From the NCBI RefSeq assembly GCF_002929295.1, contig NZ_PJIM01000003.1, positions 62,001-126,000 of the forward strand: a stretch of 64,000 nucleotides of DNA. The letters are read 5' to 3'. The position numbers and the translations under genes were made by a program. Shown piece after piece: positions 35,514-44,704 of the stretch (the stretch's first letter is position 1; the number at the start of each line of letters is the position of its first letter). The DNA comes from Arthrobacter sp. SX1312. GTDB taxonomy: Bacteria > Actinomycetota > Actinomycetes > Actinomycetales > Micrococcaceae. Under the pieces are notes generated by a model, which saw only the letters and a list, made by a program, of their open reading frames with translations, searched no databases and was not told where the DNA came from.

Positions 35514-37190
35514 TCAGGATTGCATGGGGATGCGGACGCCGTGCTCCACCGCGACCTCGCGGGCGCGCCCGTACCCGGCGTCGACGTGGCGGATCACGCC
35601 CGTCCCGGGATCGTTGGTGAGGAGCCGCTCGAGCTTCTGCGCCGCGAGGTCGGTCCCGTCGGCGACGGAGACCTGCCCGGCGTGGATGGAGCGGCCGATC
35701 CCGACGCCGCCGCCGTGGTGGATGGACACCCAGGTGGCCCCGGAGGCGGTGTTCAGGAGGGCGTTCAGCAGGGGCCAGTCGGCGACGGCGTCGGAGCCGT
35801 CCGCCATCGCCTCGGTCTCCCGGTAGGGCGAGGCGACGGACCCGGAGTCGAGGTGGTCGCGGCCGATGACGATGGGGGCCGAGACCCTCCCCTCCGCGAC
35901 GAGCCGGTTGAGGAGCAGGCCCGCCTTCGCGCGGTCCCCGTAGCCGAGCCAGCAGATCCGGGCGGGCAGGCCCTCGAACTCCACGTGCTCGGCCGCCGCG
36001 TCGAGCCAGCGGTGGAGGTGCCCGTTGTCCGGGAACAGCTCCTTGAGGGCGGCGTCGGTGACGGCGATGTCCGCCGGATCCCCCGAGAGCGCGACCCAGC
36101 GGAACGGGCCGAGCCCCTCGCAGAACAGGGGTCGGATATAGGCGGGGACGAACCCCGGGAAGGCGAACGCACGGCCGTAGCCGCCCTTCCGGGCCTCGTC
36201 GCGGATCGAGTTGCCGTAGTCGAAGACCTCCGCTCCGGCGTCGAGGAATCCGACCATCGCCTCGACCTGCAGGGCCATCGACGCCTGGGCCTTCTTCGTG
36301 AAGCCTTCCGGGTCCGCGGCGGCCTCACGCTCCCACTCGTCGACGGCGATCCCCTCGGGCAGATAGCTGAGCGGGTCGTGGGCGGAGGTCTGGTCGGTGA
36401 CGATGTCGACGTCGAGCCCGCGCCGGAGCAGTTCCGGGAACACGGTGGCCGCGTTGCCGACTACGCCCACGGACAGCGCCCGCTGCTCGCGTTTCGCGGC
36501 GAGGACCTGCGCGACGGCGTCGTCGAGCGTGTCCGCGACGGTGTCCAGGTAGCGTTTCGCGACGCGGCGGCGCAGGCGCGCCTCACTGACGTCCACGATG
36601 AGGACGGCTCCGCCGTTGAGCGTGACGGCGAGGGGCTGGGCGCCGCCCATGCCGCCACAGCCCCCGGTCAGGGTGAGGGTGCCGGCGAGGCTGCCGCCGA
36701 ACCGTGTGCGGGCGATCGCCGCGAACGTCTCGAAGGTGCCCTGCAGGATGCCCTGCGTGCCGATGTAGATCCAGGAGCCCGCGGTCATCTGCCCGTACAT
36801 CATGAGGCCCTCCGCCTCGAGGCGCCGGAACTCGGGCCACGTGGCCCAGTCCCCCACGAGGTTGGAGTTGGCGAGCAGCACGCGCGGCGCCCACGGGTGG
36901 GTGCGGAACACCCCGACGGGCTTGCCGGACTGGACGAGCAGCGTCTCGTCGTCCTCGAGCTCCGTGAGGGTGCGGACGATGGCGTCGTAGGCGTCCCAGC
37001 TGCGGGCCGCCCGGCCGGTCCCGCCGTACACCACCAGGTCCTCGGGCCGTTCGGCGACCTCGGGATCGAGGTTGTTCATGAGCATCCGCAGCGGCGCCTC
37101 GGTCTGCCAGCTCTTCGCGGTCAGGCGGGTGCCGCGCGCGGCCCGGATGGACCGGGAGGGATCGTGGGTCGCGGAGGTGGGGGTGGTCAT
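35514..37190 (-). CDS. hutU: Urocanate hydratase HutU
   Basis: A 558-residue cytosolic enzyme that adds water to urocanate using tightly bound NAD+ as an electrophile. Recognisable blocks: [40 protein letters not shown], the NAD-binding [30 protein letters not shown], and C-terminal [16 protein letters not shown]. Length matches the family. The ATG at 37190 overlaps the IclR stop as ATGA, and this region fits the conserved N-terminus. Confidence 0.97.
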   Translation of the reverse strand: MTTPTSATHDPSRSIRAARGTRLTAKSWQTEAPLRMLMNNLDPEVAERPEDLVVYGGTGRAARSWDAYDAIVRTLTELEDDETLLVQSGKPVGVFRTHPWAPRVLLANSNLVGDWATWPEFRRLEAEGLMMYGQMTAGSWIYIGTQGILQGTFETFAAIARTRFGGSLAGTLTLTGGCGGMGGAQPLAVTLNGGAVLIVDVSEARLRRRVAKRYLDTVADTLDDAVAQVLAAKREQRALSVGVVGNAATVFPELLRRGLDVDIVTDQTSAHDPLSYLPEGIAVDEWEREAAADPEGFTKKAQASMALQVEAMVGFLDAGAEVFDYGNSIRDEARKGGYGRAFAFPGFVPAYIRPLFCEGLGPFRWVALSGDPADIAVTDAALKELFPDNGHLHRWLDAAAEHVEFEGLPARICWLGYGDRAKAGLLLNRLVAEGRVSAPIVIGRDHLDSGSVASPYRETEAMADGSDAVADWPLLNALLNTASGATWVSIHHGGGVGIGRSIHAGQVSVADGTDLAAQKLERLLTNDPGTGVIRHVDAGYGRAREVAVEHGVRIPMQS

Positions 37191-37876
37191 GCCGGTTCTC
37201 CTGTCAGGTCCTCGGGCACCGGGACGGCGCCCGCACCGGGCTCCGTCAGGAGGGCCGCGGCCTCCTGTGCCACGAGCGAACCGATGCGGTGGGCCTCCGC
37301 CTCGGTGATGCGGTAGCTGGGGACGACGACGCTGAGCGCCGCGACCGTCCGGCCGCCCGGCGAGAGAGGCGCCGCGATGGCCGTGACATCCTTCTCGACG
37401 CCGTCGCGCACGACGACGAAGCCGCCGTCCGGGGGCCCACCCGTGAGCACAGCGCCGACGGCGGTCTGCGCGAGCGGGATGCTGCGCCCCACCCAGCTGG
37501 CGTGGCGCACCGAGTGGGTGCCCTCGCGCATCGCGAGGTAGACGCCCTCGCCGTCGTGCGAGGGGACGCTGAGGTAGGCCGACTCGCCGGTCCGCTCCAC
37601 GAGGCGATCCAGGGCGGGCTCCGCGAGGGAGACCAGGGATTCGTGGCCGAGGGCCTGCGCGCCGAGCTGCACCACGCGGAGGCCGGGCCGGTAGGCGCCG
37701 AGGGCGTCCCGGCGCACGAACCCCGTCCCTTCGAGGGTGCGCAGGAGCCGCAGCGCCGTCGACGCCGACAGGTCGGCCTCCCGGGCCGCGTCCGCGAGTG
37801 TCAGCGAGCCGGCCCCGCAGACCGCCCCGAGCAGCACGAGGGCCCGCTCGACGGTGCGGGTCGATGATTCGGCCAT
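37187..37876 (-). CDS. IclR family regulator of histidine utilisation
   Basis: A 229-residue regulator. Residues 5-65 form the winged HTH ([35 protein letters not shown]) and residues 80-225 the effector-binding domain ([13 protein letters not shown]). It is the first gene of the minus-strand hut group, directly overlapping hutU, and divergent from hutH; a TTTCA/TGAAA palindrome lies in the 101-nt shared spacer. It most likely controls both transcripts in response to urocanate or another pathway intermediate (inference; hut genes elsewhere use HutC/GntR or HutP). Confidence 0.9.
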   Translation of the reverse strand: MAESSTRTVERALVLLGAVCGAGSLTLADAAREADLSASTALRLLRTLEGTGFVRRDALGAYRPGLRVVQLGAQALGHESLVSLAEPALDRLVERTGESAYLSVPSHDGEGVYLAMREGTHSVRHASWVGRSIPLAQTAVGAVLTGGPPDGGFVVVRDGVEKDVTAIAAPLSPGGRTVAALSVVVPSYRITEAEAHRIGSLVAQEAAALLTEPGAGAVPVPEDLTGEPA

Positions 37877-37907
37877 GCTCGCTCCTTGCTTTCGTGGTCG
37901 ACGTATA

Positions 37908-37922
37908 TTTCACTTATTGAAA
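37908..37922. promoter_or_regulatory. Palindromic candidate operator in the IclR-hutH spacer
   Basis: TTTCA-N5-TGAAA, a perfect 5-bp-arm inverted repeat in a locally AT-rich stretch. It lies between the divergent start codons, 32 nt from the IclR ATG and 56 nt from the hutH GTG. A further TTTCACT copy follows at about 37929. Size and spacing suit an IclR-type site. Confidence 0.45.
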
Positions 37923-37977
37923 CTCCATTTTCACTCAATGGCAAGAGCGGCAGGCGCCGCGGGAACCGAGGCACAGC

Positions 37978-39561
37978 GTGAACCAGCAGACCGTGATCGT
38001 GGGCACCGGCCCGCTGTCCCCCGCCGACGTCGTCGCGGTGGCGCGGGACGGCGCCCGGGTGGATCTGGCGCCCGAGGCCCTCGCCGCGATGGCCGGATCC
38101 CGAGCGGTGGTCGACGCGCTCGTGGACGACGGCACGCCGCACTACGGGGTCTCGACCGGCTTCGGTGCCCTGGCCACCCGGCACATCCCGCTGGACCAGC
38201 GCACCCGGCTGCAGCGCAGCCTCATCCGCAGCCACGCGGCGTCCTCGGGGGCCGAGGTGGATCGCGAGGTGGTGCGCGGCCTGATGCTCGGCCGCCTCTC
38301 CACCCTCGCCACGGGCCGTACCGGGGTGCGCCCGCTCGTCGCGTCCACCTACGCCGCCCTGCTGAACGCCGGCATCACACCGGTGGTCGGCGAGTACGGT
38401 TCGCTGGGCTGCTCGGGCGATCTCGCGCCGCTCTCCCACGTGGCCCTGGCGCTGATGGGCGAGGGGCAGGTACGGGACCGCGCCGGGCACCTGGTGGAGG
38501 CGGCCGAGGCGCTCGCCGAGGCAGGCATCGCCCCGGTCGAGTTGCGCGAGAAGGAGGGGCTGGCCCTCATCAACGGTACGGACGGGATGCTCGGGATGCT
38601 CGTCCTCGCCGCCGCGGACCTGCACCGGCTCCTCACGACGGCGGATCTCGCAGCGGCCATGAGCGTGGAGGGGCTGCTGGGTACCGACGCCGTGTTCGCC
38701 GAGGATCTCCACGCCCTGCGCCCGCACCCGGGCCAGCTGGCGTCCGCCGCGAACATCCGCGCCCTGCTGGCGGGGTCCCCGCTGCTCGCCGACCAGTTCA
38801 CGTCCGAGACCGGCCGGCACCGGTTCACCCGCGTCCAGGACGCGTATTCCCTGCGCTGCGCGCCCCAGGTCCACGGAGCCGCCCGCGCCACCCTCGCGCA
38901 CGCCGACGCCGTCGCCGCGATCGAGCTGGGGTCCGCGATCGACAACCCGGTCATCACCCCCGACGGCAGGATCGAGTCCAACGGCAACTTCCACGGGGCG
39001 CCGGTGGGCTACGTGCTGGACTTCCTCGCGATCGCCGTCGCGGACGTCGCCTCCATGAGCGAGCGCCGCACGGACCGCTTCCTCGACACGTCCCGCAGCC
39101 ACGGGCTCAACGCCTTCCTCGCCCACGATCCCGGCGTCGACTCCGGCCACATGATCGCCCAGTACACGCAGGCCGGCATCGTGTCCGAGCTCAAGCGCCT
39201 CGCCGCGCCGGCATCCGTGGACTCCATCCCCTCCTCGGCCATGCAGGAGGACCACGTCTCGATGGGCTGGGCCGCGGGTCTGAAGCTGCGCCGGGCCGTC
39301 GACGGCCTCACGCGCGTCCTCGCGATCGAGATCCTCACCGCAGCACGCGCCCTGGACATGCGCGGAGGCGGGGCGGGCACGGGCGCGGTCGGGCGCAGTT
39401 CCGCGCCGATCACCGCCGTCCGGGCCCGGCTCCGGCAGGACGTCGAGGGCCCCGGCACCGACCGCTACCTGGCCCCGGAGATCGAGGCCGCCCGGCGGCT
39501 GGTGGACGACGGCTCCCTGCTCGCCGCAGCCCGGAGGGCAGTCCCGGGGTCCCTCCAGTAG
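37978..39561 (+). CDS. hutH: Histidine ammonia-lyase HutH
   Basis: A 527-residue enzyme that deaminates L-histidine to urocanate, the first step of the pathway. The MIO cofactor forms from residues 145-147 in EYGSLGCSGDLAPLSH; the triad here is Cys-Ser-Gly, with Cys in place of the common Ala, a variant compatible with MIO formation. Other active-site blocks: PHYGVSTGFG with the catalytic Tyr, RSLIRSHAAS, QDAYSLRCAPQVHG, IDNPVI, GNFHGAPVGY and AGLKLRRAVD. Start is a GTG at 37978. It is transcribed away from the rest of the hut genes. Confidence 0.96.
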   Translation: MNQQTVIVGTGPLSPADVVAVARDGARVDLAPEALAAMAGSRAVVDALVDDGTPHYGVSTGFGALATRHIPLDQRTRLQRSLIRSHAASSGAEVDREVVRGLMLGRLSTLATGRTGVRPLVASTYAALLNAGITPVVGEYGSLGCSGDLAPLSHVALALMGEGQVRDRAGHLVEAAEALAEAGIAPVELREKEGLALINGTDGMLGMLVLAAADLHRLLTTADLAAAMSVEGLLGTDAVFAEDLHALRPHPGQLASAANIRALLAGSPLLADQFTSETGRHRFTRVQDAYSLRCAPQVHGAARATLAHADAVAAIELGSAIDNPVITPDGRIESNGNFHGAPVGYVLDFLAIAVADVASMSERRTDRFLDTSRSHGLNAFLAHDPGVDSGHMIAQYTQAGIVSELKRLAAPASVDSIPSSAMQEDHVSMGWAAGLKLRRAVDGLTRVLAIEILTAARALDMRGGGAGTGAVGRSSAPITAVRARLRQDVEGPGTDRYLAPEIEAARRLVDDGSLLAAARRAVPGSLQ

Positions 39562-39567
39562 GGCTTG

Positions 39568-39586
39568 TTAGGGTGGGCTGACCACC
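39568..39586 (+). promoter_or_regulatory. DtxR/IdeR-like iron box before the siderophore-interacting protein
   Basis: TTAGGGTGGGCTGACCACC matches 13 of 19 positions of the usual actinobacterial iron-box consensus (TTAGGTTAGGCTAACCTAA). It overlaps a possible -10 (TAGGGT) and lies 22 nt before the ATG at 39608, so bound repressor would block transcription when iron is plentiful. Confidence 0.5.
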
Positions 39587-39607
39587 CCGAGAAAGAGGCG
39601 CCGCCCC

Positions 39608-40453
39608 ATGTCCTCCCCCGTCCCCGTGCCCTCCGTCAAACCCCCGCGCCCCCAGGCGGTCCTCACCGTGCTCGAGACGCAGTGGCTGAGCCCCCACCTG
39701 GTGCGGGTCGTGGTGGGTGGTCCCGGCTTCCGGGACCTGCAGGACTGCGACGCGACGGACAGGTACGCCAAACTGCTGTTCACCAAACCCCACCTCGGGC
39801 TGACCCCGCCCTACGACCTCGCGGCCCTCAAGCACGCCTTGCCCGCGGGCGACCGACCCGTGAAGCGGACCTACACCGTACGGTGGCTCGACGCCGCGGC
39901 GGAGCGCCTGGCCATCGACTTCGTGGTGCACGGGGACTCCGGCATCGCCGGCCCGTGGGCGGCGCAGGCCGCCCCGGGCGATCCCCTGGTCCTCATGGGC
40001 CCCTCCGGCAAGTGGTCGCCGGACCCGGACGCCGACTGGCACCTCTTCGCGGGGGACGACTCCGCGCTCCCCGCGATCGCCGCCGGCCTCGAGGCCCTGC
40101 ACCCGGCCGCCGTCGGACACGCCTACCTCGAGGTGGACACCGCCGCCGACGTACTCGCGCTCGCCGCCCCCGCGGGGGTGGAGCTGCACTGGCTGACGCG
40201 GGACGGCCGGGAACCGGGCACGACGACGCTGCTCGCGGACGCCGTCGCCGCCGGACCATGGCCCGAGGGACGCGTCGACGCCTTCGTCCACGGGGAGCGC
40301 GGCGCCATGAAGGCCCTGCGGGACATCCTGTTCCGGGACAGGGGGCTCACCCGCGCGCAGGTCTCGCTCTCCGGCTACTGGGCGTACGGCCGCGAGGAGG
40401 ACACCTTCCAGGCGGAGAAGCGTGAGCCGATCGGCAAGATCCTCGACGACTGA
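39608..40453 (+). CDS. Siderophore-interacting protein (FAD-binding ferric reductase family)
   Basis: A 281-residue flavoprotein of the ViuB/FpvG-like SIP family, which reduces ferric siderophores in the cytoplasm to release iron. The N-terminal FAD-binding barrel shows RYAKLLF and VKRTYTVRW (the R-x-Y-T/S FAD motif) and VVHGDSGIAGPWA; the C-terminal NAD(P)H-like domain has LFAGDDSALPAIAA, WLTRDG and the SIP end motif SGYWAYGREED. ATG at 39608 with a GAAAGAGG Shine-Dalgarno. An iron-box-like site upstream fits iron control. Confidence 0.92.
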   Translation: MSSPVPVPSVKPPRPQAVLTVLETQWLSPHLVRVVVGGPGFRDLQDCDATDRYAKLLFTKPHLGLTPPYDLAALKHALPAGDRPVKRTYTVRWLDAAAERLAIDFVVHGDSGIAGPWAAQAAPGDPLVLMGPSGKWSPDPDADWHLFAGDDSALPAIAAGLEALHPAAVGHAYLEVDTAADVLALAAPAGVELHWLTRDGREPGTTTLLADAVAAGPWPEGRVDAFVHGERGAMKALRDILFRDRGLTRAQVSLSGYWAYGREEDTFQAEKREPIGKILDD

Positions 40454-40480
40454 CCCCGGGTACGTGCGGCCCGGTGCGCC

Positions 40481-41674
40481 TCAGGCGACCGGCACCGCGC
40501 GGGGGCCCCGCCTCGGGAACCGTTCCAGGAGTTCCATCGCGGGCTCGGCGATACGCGCCAGTACGGGCCCGAGCACGGCCATGATCAGCACGTACGTCGT
40601 CGCCAGGGCGGCGATCTCAGGGATCACGGAGCCGGAGGCCACCGCGAGCCCGGCGATGACGATCGAGAACTCCCCGCGCGCCACGAGGGCCGTGCCGGCC
40701 CGGGCCCGGCCGAGGCGCCCGATGCCCTGGCGGCGGGCCGCCCACCAGCCGGTCGCGATCTTCGTCGCCGTCGTGACGAGCGCGAGGAGCAACGCGACCC
40801 CGAGGACCGGGGGGATCGACGCCGGGTCGGTATTGAGCCCGAAGACCACGAAGAAGATGGCGGCGAAGAGGTCCCGCAGCGGTTCGAGGAGGCGGGCCGC
40901 GTTCTCCGCCGTCGCGCCGGAGATCGCGATGCCGAGGAGGAACGCCCCCACGGCCGCCGAGACCTGCAGGGCGGAGGCCACACCCGCGACGAGCAGGGCC
41001 GCCCCGATGAGCGTCAGGAGGAAGACCTCTCGGTCCTTGCTGTCGACGACCGCGGAGACCGCGTTCCCCCAGCGCAGCGCGACGACGAGCACGAGGGTGA
41101 CGACGAGGAGGGAGACGCCGACCGTCCCGAGTCCGCCGGCGAAGCTGAGCCCCGCCAGCACCGCGGTCAGGACGGGCAGGTAGACGGCCATCGCGAGGTC
41201 CTCGAAGACGAGGATCGCGAGGACGGTGGGCGTCTCCCGGTTGCCGAGGCGGCCGAGATCGCTCATCACCTTCGCGGCGATACCCGAGGAGGAGATGTAC
41301 GTGACGCCGCCCATCACGAGGGCCGCGACCGGCCCCCAGCCCAGGATGACCGCGACGAGGGCGCCCGGCGTGAAGTTCAGGACGAGGTCCACGATCCCCG
41401 CCATCCAGGACTGCCGCATCCCGGTGACGAGTTCCTTGGCCGTGTACTCCAGGCCGAGCAGCAGCAGGAGGAGGATGACGCCGATCTCACCGGCCACCTC
41501 GCTGAATTCCATGACCCCGTCGAGCTCGAGGAAGCCACCCTGCCCGAAGAACAGGCCACCGAGGAGGTACAGCGGGATGGGCGAGAGTCCGATCCGGCCC
41601 GCAAGCCGCCCGAGGACCCCGAGGAACAGGAGAATCGCGCCGAGTTCGATCAGGGTGAGGGCGGTCGTGTGCAT
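40481..41674 (-). CDS. CPA2 cation:proton antiporter membrane subunit (KhtU/KefB-like)
   Basis: A 397-residue protein with about 12 TM helices of the monovalent cation:proton antiporter-2 family. Typical blocks: IPLYLLGGLFFG, GVILLLLLLGLEY, SSSGIAAKVMSDLG, the buried-acid helix VLAILVFEDLAMAVYLPVL, and ALVARGEFSIVIAGLA. It lacks a cytoplasmic TrkA-N domain. The preceding gene supplies a separate TrkA-C regulatory subunit, 9 nt upstream, as in the Bacillus KhtT-KhtU (YhaT-YhaU) K+/H+ antiporter. Confidence 0.93.
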   Translation of the reverse strand: MHTTALTLIELGAILLFLGVLGRLAGRIGLSPIPLYLLGGLFFGQGGFLELDGVMEFSEVAGEIGVILLLLLLGLEYTAKELVTGMRQSWMAGIVDLVLNFTPGALVAVILGWGPVAALVMGGVTYISSSGIAAKVMSDLGRLGNRETPTVLAILVFEDLAMAVYLPVLTAVLAGLSFAGGLGTVGVSLLVVTLVLVVALRWGNAVSAVVDSKDREVFLLTLIGAALLVAGVASALQVSAAVGAFLLGIAISGATAENAARLLEPLRDLFAAIFFVVFGLNTDPASIPPVLGVALLLALVTTATKIATGWWAARRQGIGRLGRARAGTALVARGEFSIVIAGLAVASGSVIPEIAALATTYVLIMAVLGPVLARIAEPAMELLERFPRRGPRAVPVA

Positions 41675-41683
41675 AGACGGCGA

Positions 41684-42166
41684 TCAGCCGTTGCGCAGGA
41701 TGTCCGCTGCGGTGTCCAGGCCCTCCGAGGTCCCCACCACCACCAGCAGGTCGCCGCCGGCGAGCGTGAAGTCGGGGGCGGGTGAGGCCTGGACCTGGCC
41801 GGAGCGGAGCACGGCGACGAGGGATGCGCCGGAGCGCGACCGCATCCTGGTGTCACCGAGGGTGCGGCCGTCGAAGGGCGATCCGTGGTCGATGTAGAAC
41901 TGGCGCGTCGAGACCCCGGGGAGGTCCCGGTGCTCCTCCGTCAGCTGGGCGACGAGCTGCCGGGACCCGAGGAGGCTGCCGATCGTCGCCGCCTCGTCCG
42001 GGGTCAGCGGGATGGAGGCGACGCAGGCGTCCGGGTCATTGGCCTTGGAGATGATGAGGTCGAGCTCGCCGTCGCGCTGCGCGACGATGCCGACCCTCCG
42101 GCCGGACCCGGTGACGATCTCACGCCGCACCCCGATGCCGGGAAGGCGCGTTTCGATGACGTTCAT
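41684..42166 (-). CDS. Cation:proton antiporter regulatory subunit with TrkA-C domain (KhtT-like)
   Basis: A 160-residue cytoplasmic protein. Residues about 80-158 are a TrkA-C/RCK_C domain (FDGRTLGDTRMRSRSGASLV, LAGGDLLVVVGT), which binds nucleotides such as c-di-AMP in related proteins. The first 75 residues form a small beta domain (LPGIGVRREIVTGSGRRVGI) as in KhtT. With the membrane subunit 9 nt downstream it should form a gated K+(NH4+)/H+ antiporter. Ligand is not deducible. Confidence 0.91.
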   Translation of the reverse strand: MNVIETRLPGIGVRREIVTGSGRRVGIVAQRDGELDLIISKANDPDACVASIPLTPDEAATIGSLLGSRQLVAQLTEEHRDLPGVSTRQFYIDHGSPFDGRTLGDTRMRSRSGASLVAVLRSGQVQASPAPDFTLAGGDLLVVVGTSEGLDTAADILRNG

Positions 42167-42289
42167 GCGATCATCCTAGACCTGCGTGGACTGCTCGCCG
42201 GCGGGCAGGGCGCTGGTTGCGCGGCCCGTTCGCTGAGGGCGTCGAGGCCTCGTTCGGCGCTGACGGATCGGGCTCCGGATGGATGGTCC

Positions 42290-43387
42290 TCAGGCCGGAC
42301 GGAGCGCGGCGGCCGCGGCGCCCACGCGGTCCGGGGCGGCGCCGAGATCGGCCGGATCGGCGCCGGTGAGGAGGACGGCGGCCAGTTCGGCGATGCCCGA
42401 CGACGTCTGGAACCCGTACCCGCCCTGCCCCGCGAGCCAGAAGAACCCGGGGTGGCCGGGATCGAACCCCACGACCGGCACGGTGGAGTCCCGCTGGGTC
42501 CGCAGCCCCGTCCAGGATCGGTGGACGGCCGTGATCCCGAGGGTCGTCACGGCTCCGAGCCGCTCGATGAGGCGCTCGACGTCGCCCGGGTGCGGTTGGG
42601 CGTCCCCCGCCTCCGCCGGTTCCGATTCGGCGGGCGAGATGAGGACGCCGTCGGCGTCCGGGCGGTAGTAGAAGGACTCGTCGGCCGCCGCGACCATCGG
42701 GGACCCTGCCCGCGGCGCGTTGGCCGCCGCCACGATCGCCGCGGTCCGTCGGTGCGGCACGAGTCCCTGGGGCGCGACGCCGCACAGCGTCGCGACGCCG
42801 TCGGCCCAGGCTCCCGCCGCGTCGACCACGACCCCCGCGGTGATCGGCCGGTAGCCGGCGCGGACGCTCCACGCGGAGCCGTCGTAGCGGGCCTCGGTGA
42901 CCAGCGCCCCGGTGAGGATGATGACGCCGTCGTCGCTCGCGCTCCGCCGGTGGTACTCGAGCAGCAGGTCCGTGTCCGTCCCCACGCAGTCCGTGTCGAT
43001 GGCGGCGGCCGCGAAGGCCTCGGGGCGCAGCTGCGGGCAGAGGTCGAGGGCCTGGGCGTGGGTGAGGCGGTGCATCGCGGCGCTGGCCCGCGCGTCGACC
43101 TCGGCCTCGGATCCGATCAGGAGGAAGGACCGCGGCACGGTCAGGGGGAGCCCCGTGGAGGACTGCACGCCGCCCAGCAGCTCGAGGGTGCGCCGGGTCA
43201 GGTCCAGGACGGGCTCGGGGCCGTAGCTGGGGATCAGTTGCCGCGCCGAGCGGGAGGAGGTGTGGTAGCCGAGGGTCGGCTCGGCTTCCACGAGGACCAC
43301 GCTGGAGAAGGGGGCCAGCGCGGAGGCCAGCGAGAGGCCGGCGATCCCGCCGCCGATGATCAGGACGTCGCACTCGAGGGAGCTCAT
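42290..43387 (-). CDS. FAD-dependent oxidoreductase, DAO family (D-amino acid dehydrogenase-like)
   Basis: A 365-residue flavoprotein with an N-terminal FAD motif CDVLIIGGGIAGLSLASAL, the TSSRSARQLIPSYGPEP segment that resembles D-arginine/glycine dehydrogenases (TSGRSA in relatives), VVVDAAGAWA, and C-terminal WTGLRTQRDSTVPVVG with GFFWLAGQGGYGFQTS closing the FAD site. This points to oxidation of an amino acid or amine, but the substrate is unproven. It lies 64 nt downstream of kbl on the same strand and may share the tdh-kbl transcript; if so, glycine or a related amine is a candidate substrate (inference). Confidence 0.86.
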   Translation of the reverse strand: MSSLECDVLIIGGGIAGLSLASALAPFSSVVLVEAEPTLGYHTSSRSARQLIPSYGPEPVLDLTRRTLELLGGVQSSTGLPLTVPRSFLLIGSEAEVDARASAAMHRLTHAQALDLCPQLRPEAFAAAAIDTDCVGTDTDLLLEYHRRSASDDGVIILTGALVTEARYDGSAWSVRAGYRPITAGVVVDAAGAWADGVATLCGVAPQGLVPHRRTAAIVAAANAPRAGSPMVAAADESFYYRPDADGVLISPAESEPAEAGDAQPHPGDVERLIERLGAVTTLGITAVHRSWTGLRTQRDSTVPVVGFDPGHPGFFWLAGQGGYGFQTSSGIAELAAVLLTGADPADLGAAPDRVGAAAAALRPA

Positions 43388-43451
43388 CCCGTCATCCTAG
43401 GCTCGCCCTCCCCCAGCCGGCGCCTCCGTTCCGTGCCCTTCCCGTTGTTCC

Positions 43452-44690
43452 TCAGCCGACGTGTGCGCCCGGGGCGTCGCCGACGTCGACCGGGCTCGCG
43501 GCCACCTCGGCGCGGGCGGCGACGAACGCCTGCACGCAGGCCCCGATGTCCTCCGCCGTGTGCGCTGCGGAGAGCTGCACACGGATCCGGGCGGCGCCCT
43601 TCGGGACCACGGGGTAGCTGAAGGCCGTCACGAAGACGCCCTGCGCGAGCATGGCGTCGGCCGTGCGGGCCGCGAGGACGGCGTCGCCGAACATGACCGG
43701 GACGATCGCGTGCTCCCCTTCCAGCAGGTCGAAGCCCTCCTCCGTCATGCGGCGGCGGAACAGCGCGGCATTGGCGGTCAGTGTGGACCGCAGGTCGGTG
43801 CTGTTCTGCACCAGGTCCAGGGCGGTCAGGGTCGCGGCGACGATCGATGGTGCGAGCGAGTTCGAGAACAGGTAGGGGCGCGCGCGCTGCCGCAGGAGGG
43901 CGACGATCTCGGCGCGGGCGGCCACGTAGCCGCCGGACGCCCCGCCGAGCGCCTTGCCGAACGTGCCCGTGAAGATGTCCACCCGGTCGGCGACCCCGGC
44001 GTGTTCGGGCGTCCCGGCGCCGGTGGCACCCATGAACCCGACGGCGTGCGAGTCGTCCACCATGACCATCGCGTCGTAGCGCTCGGCGAGGTTGCAGATG
44101 GCCTCGAGGGGGGCGAGGTAGCCGTCCATGGAGAAGACGCCGTCGGTGACGACCAGGCGCCGTCGTGCCCCCGACGCCTCCTGCAGCTTCGCCTCGAGGT
44201 CCGCCATGTCGCGGTTGGCGTAGCGGAGGCGCTGCGCCTTCGACAGCCGGATGCCATCGATGATGGATGCGTGGTTCAGGGCGTCGGAGATGACGGCGTC
44301 CTCCGGTCCGAGGAGCGATTCGAACACGCCGCCGTTCGCGTCGAAGCATGAGGAGAACAGGATGGTGTCCTCGGTGCCGAGGAACCGCGAGACGCGGCGT
44401 TCGAGTTCGAGGTGCAGGTCCTGGGTGCCGCAGATGAAGCGCACGGACGCCATGCCGAAGCCGCGCTCGTCCAGGGCGGTCTTGGCCGCGGCGATGATCT
44501 CCGGGTGGTCGGCGAGGCCGAGGTAGTTGTTGGCGCAGAAGTTCAGCACCCGGGCGTCGTCGGCCCCCAGCGCGCCGGCCGTGATGTGGCTGGACTGCGG
44601 CGAGGAGATGCGGCGCTCGTGCTTGAACAGGCCTGCACTGCGGATCTCGTCGAGTTCTCCGGCGAGCTGGTCGCGGACTGCTGAATACAT
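43452..44690 (-). CDS. kbl: 2-amino-3-ketobutyrate CoA ligase Kbl (glycine C-acetyltransferase)
   Basis: A 412-residue PLP enzyme of the alpha-oxoamine synthase family. It cleaves 2-amino-3-oxobutyrate with CoA to glycine and acetyl-CoA. Motifs: [59 protein letters not shown] and the Schiff-base Lys in [14 protein letters not shown]. It sits 14 nt after tdh, with AGGAGG overlapping the tdh stop. Its C-terminal tail of about 15 residues ([14 protein letters not shown]) extends beyond the usual E. coli length. Confidence 0.95.
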   Translation of the reverse strand: MYSAVRDQLAGELDEIRSAGLFKHERRISSPQSSHITAGALGADDARVLNFCANNYLGLADHPEIIAAAKTALDERGFGMASVRFICGTQDLHLELERRVSRFLGTEDTILFSSCFDANGGVFESLLGPEDAVISDALNHASIIDGIRLSKAQRLRYANRDMADLEAKLQEASGARRRLVVTDGVFSMDGYLAPLEAICNLAERYDAMVMVDDSHAVGFMGATGAGTPEHAGVADRVDIFTGTFGKALGGASGGYVAARAEIVALLRQRARPYLFSNSLAPSIVAATLTALDLVQNSTDLRSTLTANAALFRRRMTEEGFDLLEGEHAIVPVMFGDAVLAARTADAMLAQGVFVTAFSYPVVPKGAARIRVQLSAAHTAEDIGACVQAFVAARAEVAASPVDVGDAPGAHVG

Positions 44691-44704
44691 GGTGTTCCTG
44701 CCTC

